NCBI RefSeq assembly: GCF_035917675.1 | Contig: NZ_CP109104.1 | Location: forward strand, 1,798,001 to 1,862,000 | From: Streptomyces sp. NBC_01775 | GTDB taxonomy: Bacteria; Actinomycetota; Actinomycetes; Streptomycetales; Streptomycetaceae | Direction: 5' to 3' | DNA length: 64,000 bases | Shown here: piece by piece, positions 62,052 to 64,000 of the stretch | Layout of the letters: each line of letters starts with the position of its first letter | How positions within the stretch are numbered: position 1 is the stretch's first letter | Notes under the pieces: model-generated | Seen by the model: only the letters and a program-made list of their open reading frames with translations | Database searches by the model: none | Told to the model about the DNA's origin: nothing | Translations under genes and position numbers: made by a program

Positions 62052-64000
62052 GAGTGCGCTTCCTCCTTCTCGTCGTCACCGGTGATGGGCGGTAGCTCGG
62101 TGACGCAGCGGAAGCCGACGGCGTTGCTGGCTCGGGAGCGGCGGAACAGACCCTTGGCACTGGCTTGAACGGCGCGCAGTGGGTTGTCGAATGCGCCGCC
62201 GCAAATGACGGCTTCGTCTGGGTCGTTGACGCTGGTGGAGGTCCATTCCCAGGCGTTGCCGACCATGTCGGCGATGCCGTAGGGAGAGCGGTTTGCGGGG
62301 CGGGCGTCGACCGGGGTGACCCAGGCGTGGCCCAGGCCCTCGCGGTCGAATTCTTGCTTGCATGCCTGGTAGGTGACCAGGGGGCGGCCGGCCCAGGCGT
62401 CGGCGCAGTTCACCGCTTGGAGGTCTGGGGTGTCTCCCCAGGGGAAGAGGCGGCCGTCGGTGCCGCGGGCGGCGGCTTCCCATTCCAGTGAGGTGGGCAG
62501 GCGCTTGCCTTCGAAAGCGGCGAAGGCGTACGCGGCCCACCAGCTGACGCAGATGGCCGGGTGGTCGTCGTAGCGGGGGTCGTCGTAGTACTCCGGGGCA
62601 CGCAGCCGCTCGGCCCATGGGGCGTGCGTGGTGCCGGGCGGCTGGTCGGGGTGGTCCCAGGGTGAGGTTCCGTCGGGGCGCAGAGCTTGGAGGAAGGGGC
62701 GGTAGCGGGCGACGGTGACCGGGTGGCGGTCGAATCGGACCGGCTGGTGGACGCGGCGGAGCAGCAGTCGTTCGGCTGGGCCGACGAGGTGAACGCCGGG
62801 GTGGAGCACGCAGTCCTCGGCCGGGCCGGGATGTGGAGTGTCGGTGGGGTGGGCGGCGAGAAAGGCGCGGACTTGTTCGGTCAAGTAGGGGGTGCCGGGC
62901 AGGTCGGCCGCCTGCTCGCGGCCGTCTGACGTGCTGAGGTAACGGGCGGCAAGTAGCTCCTGGTACGCGGAGTGGATGAAGGCCAGTTCCTGGGGGCCGG
63001 CCGGCCGGAACAGCGGGGCCAGACGGAATGCCTCGGGCGTAATGCGGCCTCCGTCGAAGGCTTGCGGTCCGAGCGCGTTGTGCAGTTCGAGCAGAGGGAA
63101 GACCGTGCGGTCTTCCAGGAAGGCCCGGCCGCAGGTATCAGCGAGGGCTGGGGCGAGTTGCGGCAGTCCGGCGCTGGCGAGGACGTGGTCGATGTGGGTG
63201 CCGATGAGCTCAGCGACCGTGAGGGTCCCCGCCATGTTCAGGGCGGTCTGGAGGTGTCGTGCCAGCGGCGTGGAGGGAGCGGCGGCGGCGTCACCCGGGG
63301 TGGGTTCGCTGTCGGTTGGGGCGTCGGTCAGGCGCAGCATGCTGAAGCGGGGAACGCGTTGGGGGTCCACGCCGTTGGCGTACATCTGCTCGACCAGTTG
63401 CTCGGATACCGCGCTTGAGCAGTCGAGAAGTCGCCGGATCTGCGGGGAATCTGCGAGGAAGGAGACCCGGGAGCTGAGTACGACACAGGACTCGGCGGAC
63501 AACACCGATGCCAGGTCTGCGAAAAGGCGCAGGAACCCCTCGGGGCTGGGTTCGTCGACGGCCTCGTCGACAGCATCCAGGACACACAGCGCCGAGCCGG
63601 AGCGGATCAGGAACAAGAACAGGTCGAAGGCGCGTGCGCGTTCACCCGGCATGCAGGGCGCCAGGATACGGGCCACGTATTCGGCGAAGGTCTCATCCTT
63701 GGGCTTCAGACTGAGGTCGAAGTAGAAGCGGAAGCGGCGCGCCGTAGCGGGGGTGTCGTTGACCAGGGAGCGCAACAGGGTGCTTTTACCGCTTCCGGGC
63801 TTGCCGATGACCAGGACGTTGGCCGACTCCTGCATGAGCCGGGTCAGGAGTGGTGCGGCGTCTTCCACCTCGGTGATGCGGGATTCGCCGGTGTGCGGGT
63901 CGCTGGTGAGCAGTGCGCCGGGCAAGGGCAGGCACTCGCTCGGCATCTCCGGCGTGGCAGTGGCGCAGGAGACCAGGTGGGTCTGAAGGTCGACAATGGT
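62048..64000 (-). CDS. NACHT-type ATPase fused to FGE-sulfatase domain (5' end may lie outside window)
   Basis: At least 632 residues from ATG 63946, but the frame stays open to the right edge with plausible coding, and the GGAG touching that ATG is too close to serve it, so the true start is probably outside. Walker A is VIGKPGSGKSTLL near residue 45-57 and Walker B LCVLDAVDEAVDE near 120-132, with sensor SSRVSF, the NACHT pattern. From about 395 comes a formylglycine-generating-enzyme/SUMF1-like domain: VDRHPVTVARY-type opening (RFDRHPVTVARYRPF), CVSWWAAYAFAAFEGKRLP, FPWGDTP, MVGNAWEWTSTSV, GGAFDN and GFRCV. Similar FGE-like modules act as sensors or C-terminal repeats in prokaryotic STAND proteins. 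It is the first gene of a three-gene coupled operon. Confidence 0.85.
   Translation of the reverse strand, partial: TIVDLQTHLVSCATATPEMPSECLPLPGALLTSDPHTGESRITEVEDAAPLLTRLMQESANVLVIGKPGSGKSTLLRSLVNDTPATARRFRFYFDLSLKPKDETFAEYVARILAPCMPGERARAFDLFLFLIRSGSALCVLDAVDEAVDEPSPEGFLRLFADLASVLSAESCVVLSSRVSFLADSPQIRRLLDCSSAVSEQLVEQMYANGVDPQRVPRFSMLRLTDAPTDSEPTPGDAAAAPSTPLARHLQTALNMAGTLTVAELIGTHIDHVLASAGLPQLAPALADTCGRAFLEDRTVFPLLELHNALGPQAFDGGRITPEAFRLAPLFRPAGPQELAFIHSAYQELLAARYLSTSDGREQAADLPGTPYLTEQVRAFLAAHPTDTPHPGPAEDCVLHPGVHLVGPAERLLLRRVHQPVRFDRHPVTVARYRPFLQALRPDGTSPWDHPDQPPGTTHAPWAERLRAPEYYDDPRYDDHPAICVSWWAAYAFAAFEGKRLPTSLEWEAAARGTDGRLFPWGDTPDLQAVNCADAWAGRPLVTYQACKQEFDREGLGHAWVTPVDARPANRSPYGIADMVGNAWEWTSTSVNDPDEAVICGGAFDNPLRAVQASAKGLFRRSRASNAVGFRCVTELPPITGDDEKEEAHS

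Noticed and set aside
1..64000. CRISPR arrays, rRNA operons or intact tRNAs
   Set aside because: I saw no spaced short repeats, no rRNA signatures and only the partial tRNA-Pro; none is reported as present.

Overview
The window is very GC-rich actinomycete chromosome, almost certainly Streptomyces or a close relative. Codon third positions are strongly G/C, GTG starts are frequent, and there is a divergent HATPase / Xre-DUF5753 / DUF397 cluster of the kind that is abundant in Streptomyces. Almost every gene belongs to the accessory genome: polymorphic-toxin genes, several large multi-gene DNA-defence modules, cytosolic Hanks-type kinases, and scars of mobile elements.

Layout. 1-3912 (minus): an SseB-like / WXG-like / RHS operon whose toxin end lies outside the window. 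3913-7492: an IS5-type transposase scrap, two unrecognised genes overlapping tail to tail, a 3' fragment of tRNA-Pro and the first copy of a 39-bp direct repeat. 7493-13399: a SWIM zinc-finger protein, a frameshifted 5-FTHF cyclo-ligase remnant, Ser/Thr kinase 1, the C-terminal stub of a type I HsdR, and a serine recombinase lacking its catalytic domain; the second copy of the 39-bp repeat lies in the recombinase 3' end. 13541-27798 (minus): a three-gene operon made of an exonuclease-DinG-RecQ fusion (1972 aa), an unrecognised 741-aa protein and a 2011-aa STAND-like ATPase. 28501-38307 (minus): a pPIWI-RE island (Cas4-like nuclease, REase, Fe-S helicase, pPIWI-RE), divergent from kinase 2 (38485-39969). 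40053-44416 (minus): an N6-adenine methylase and a UvrD helicase with a RelE/ParE-like N-terminus. 44488-46189: the HATPase / Xre / DUF397 set. 46215-58766 (minus): a DISARM-related trio (helicase with DUF1998 and a VSR-like nuclease, SNF2 helicase, Eco57I-type methylase), divergent from kinase 3 (59011-59976). 60460-64000 (minus): a NACHT-FGE protein, a cold-shock-like small protein and a protein with C-terminal membrane helices, all translationally coupled.

How the parts may work together. The most striking signal is a 17-bp near-palindromic motif (type TGTGAACTGAGTCAATG) in four separate promoter regions: between the pPIWI-RE operon and kinase 2, upstream of the methylase, upstream of the RelE-UvrD helicase, and between the DISARM-related operon and kinase 3. 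A degenerate copy precedes the RHS operon. It suggests that separately transcribed defence units and their kinases are under one regulator. The best candidates for an undescribed system are the exonuclease-DinG-RecQ / 741-aa / STAND operon, the expanded pPIWI-RE island and the NACHT-FGE / cold-shock / membrane-protein operon. All functional assignments are from reading the sequence and from family knowledge; no database search was run.
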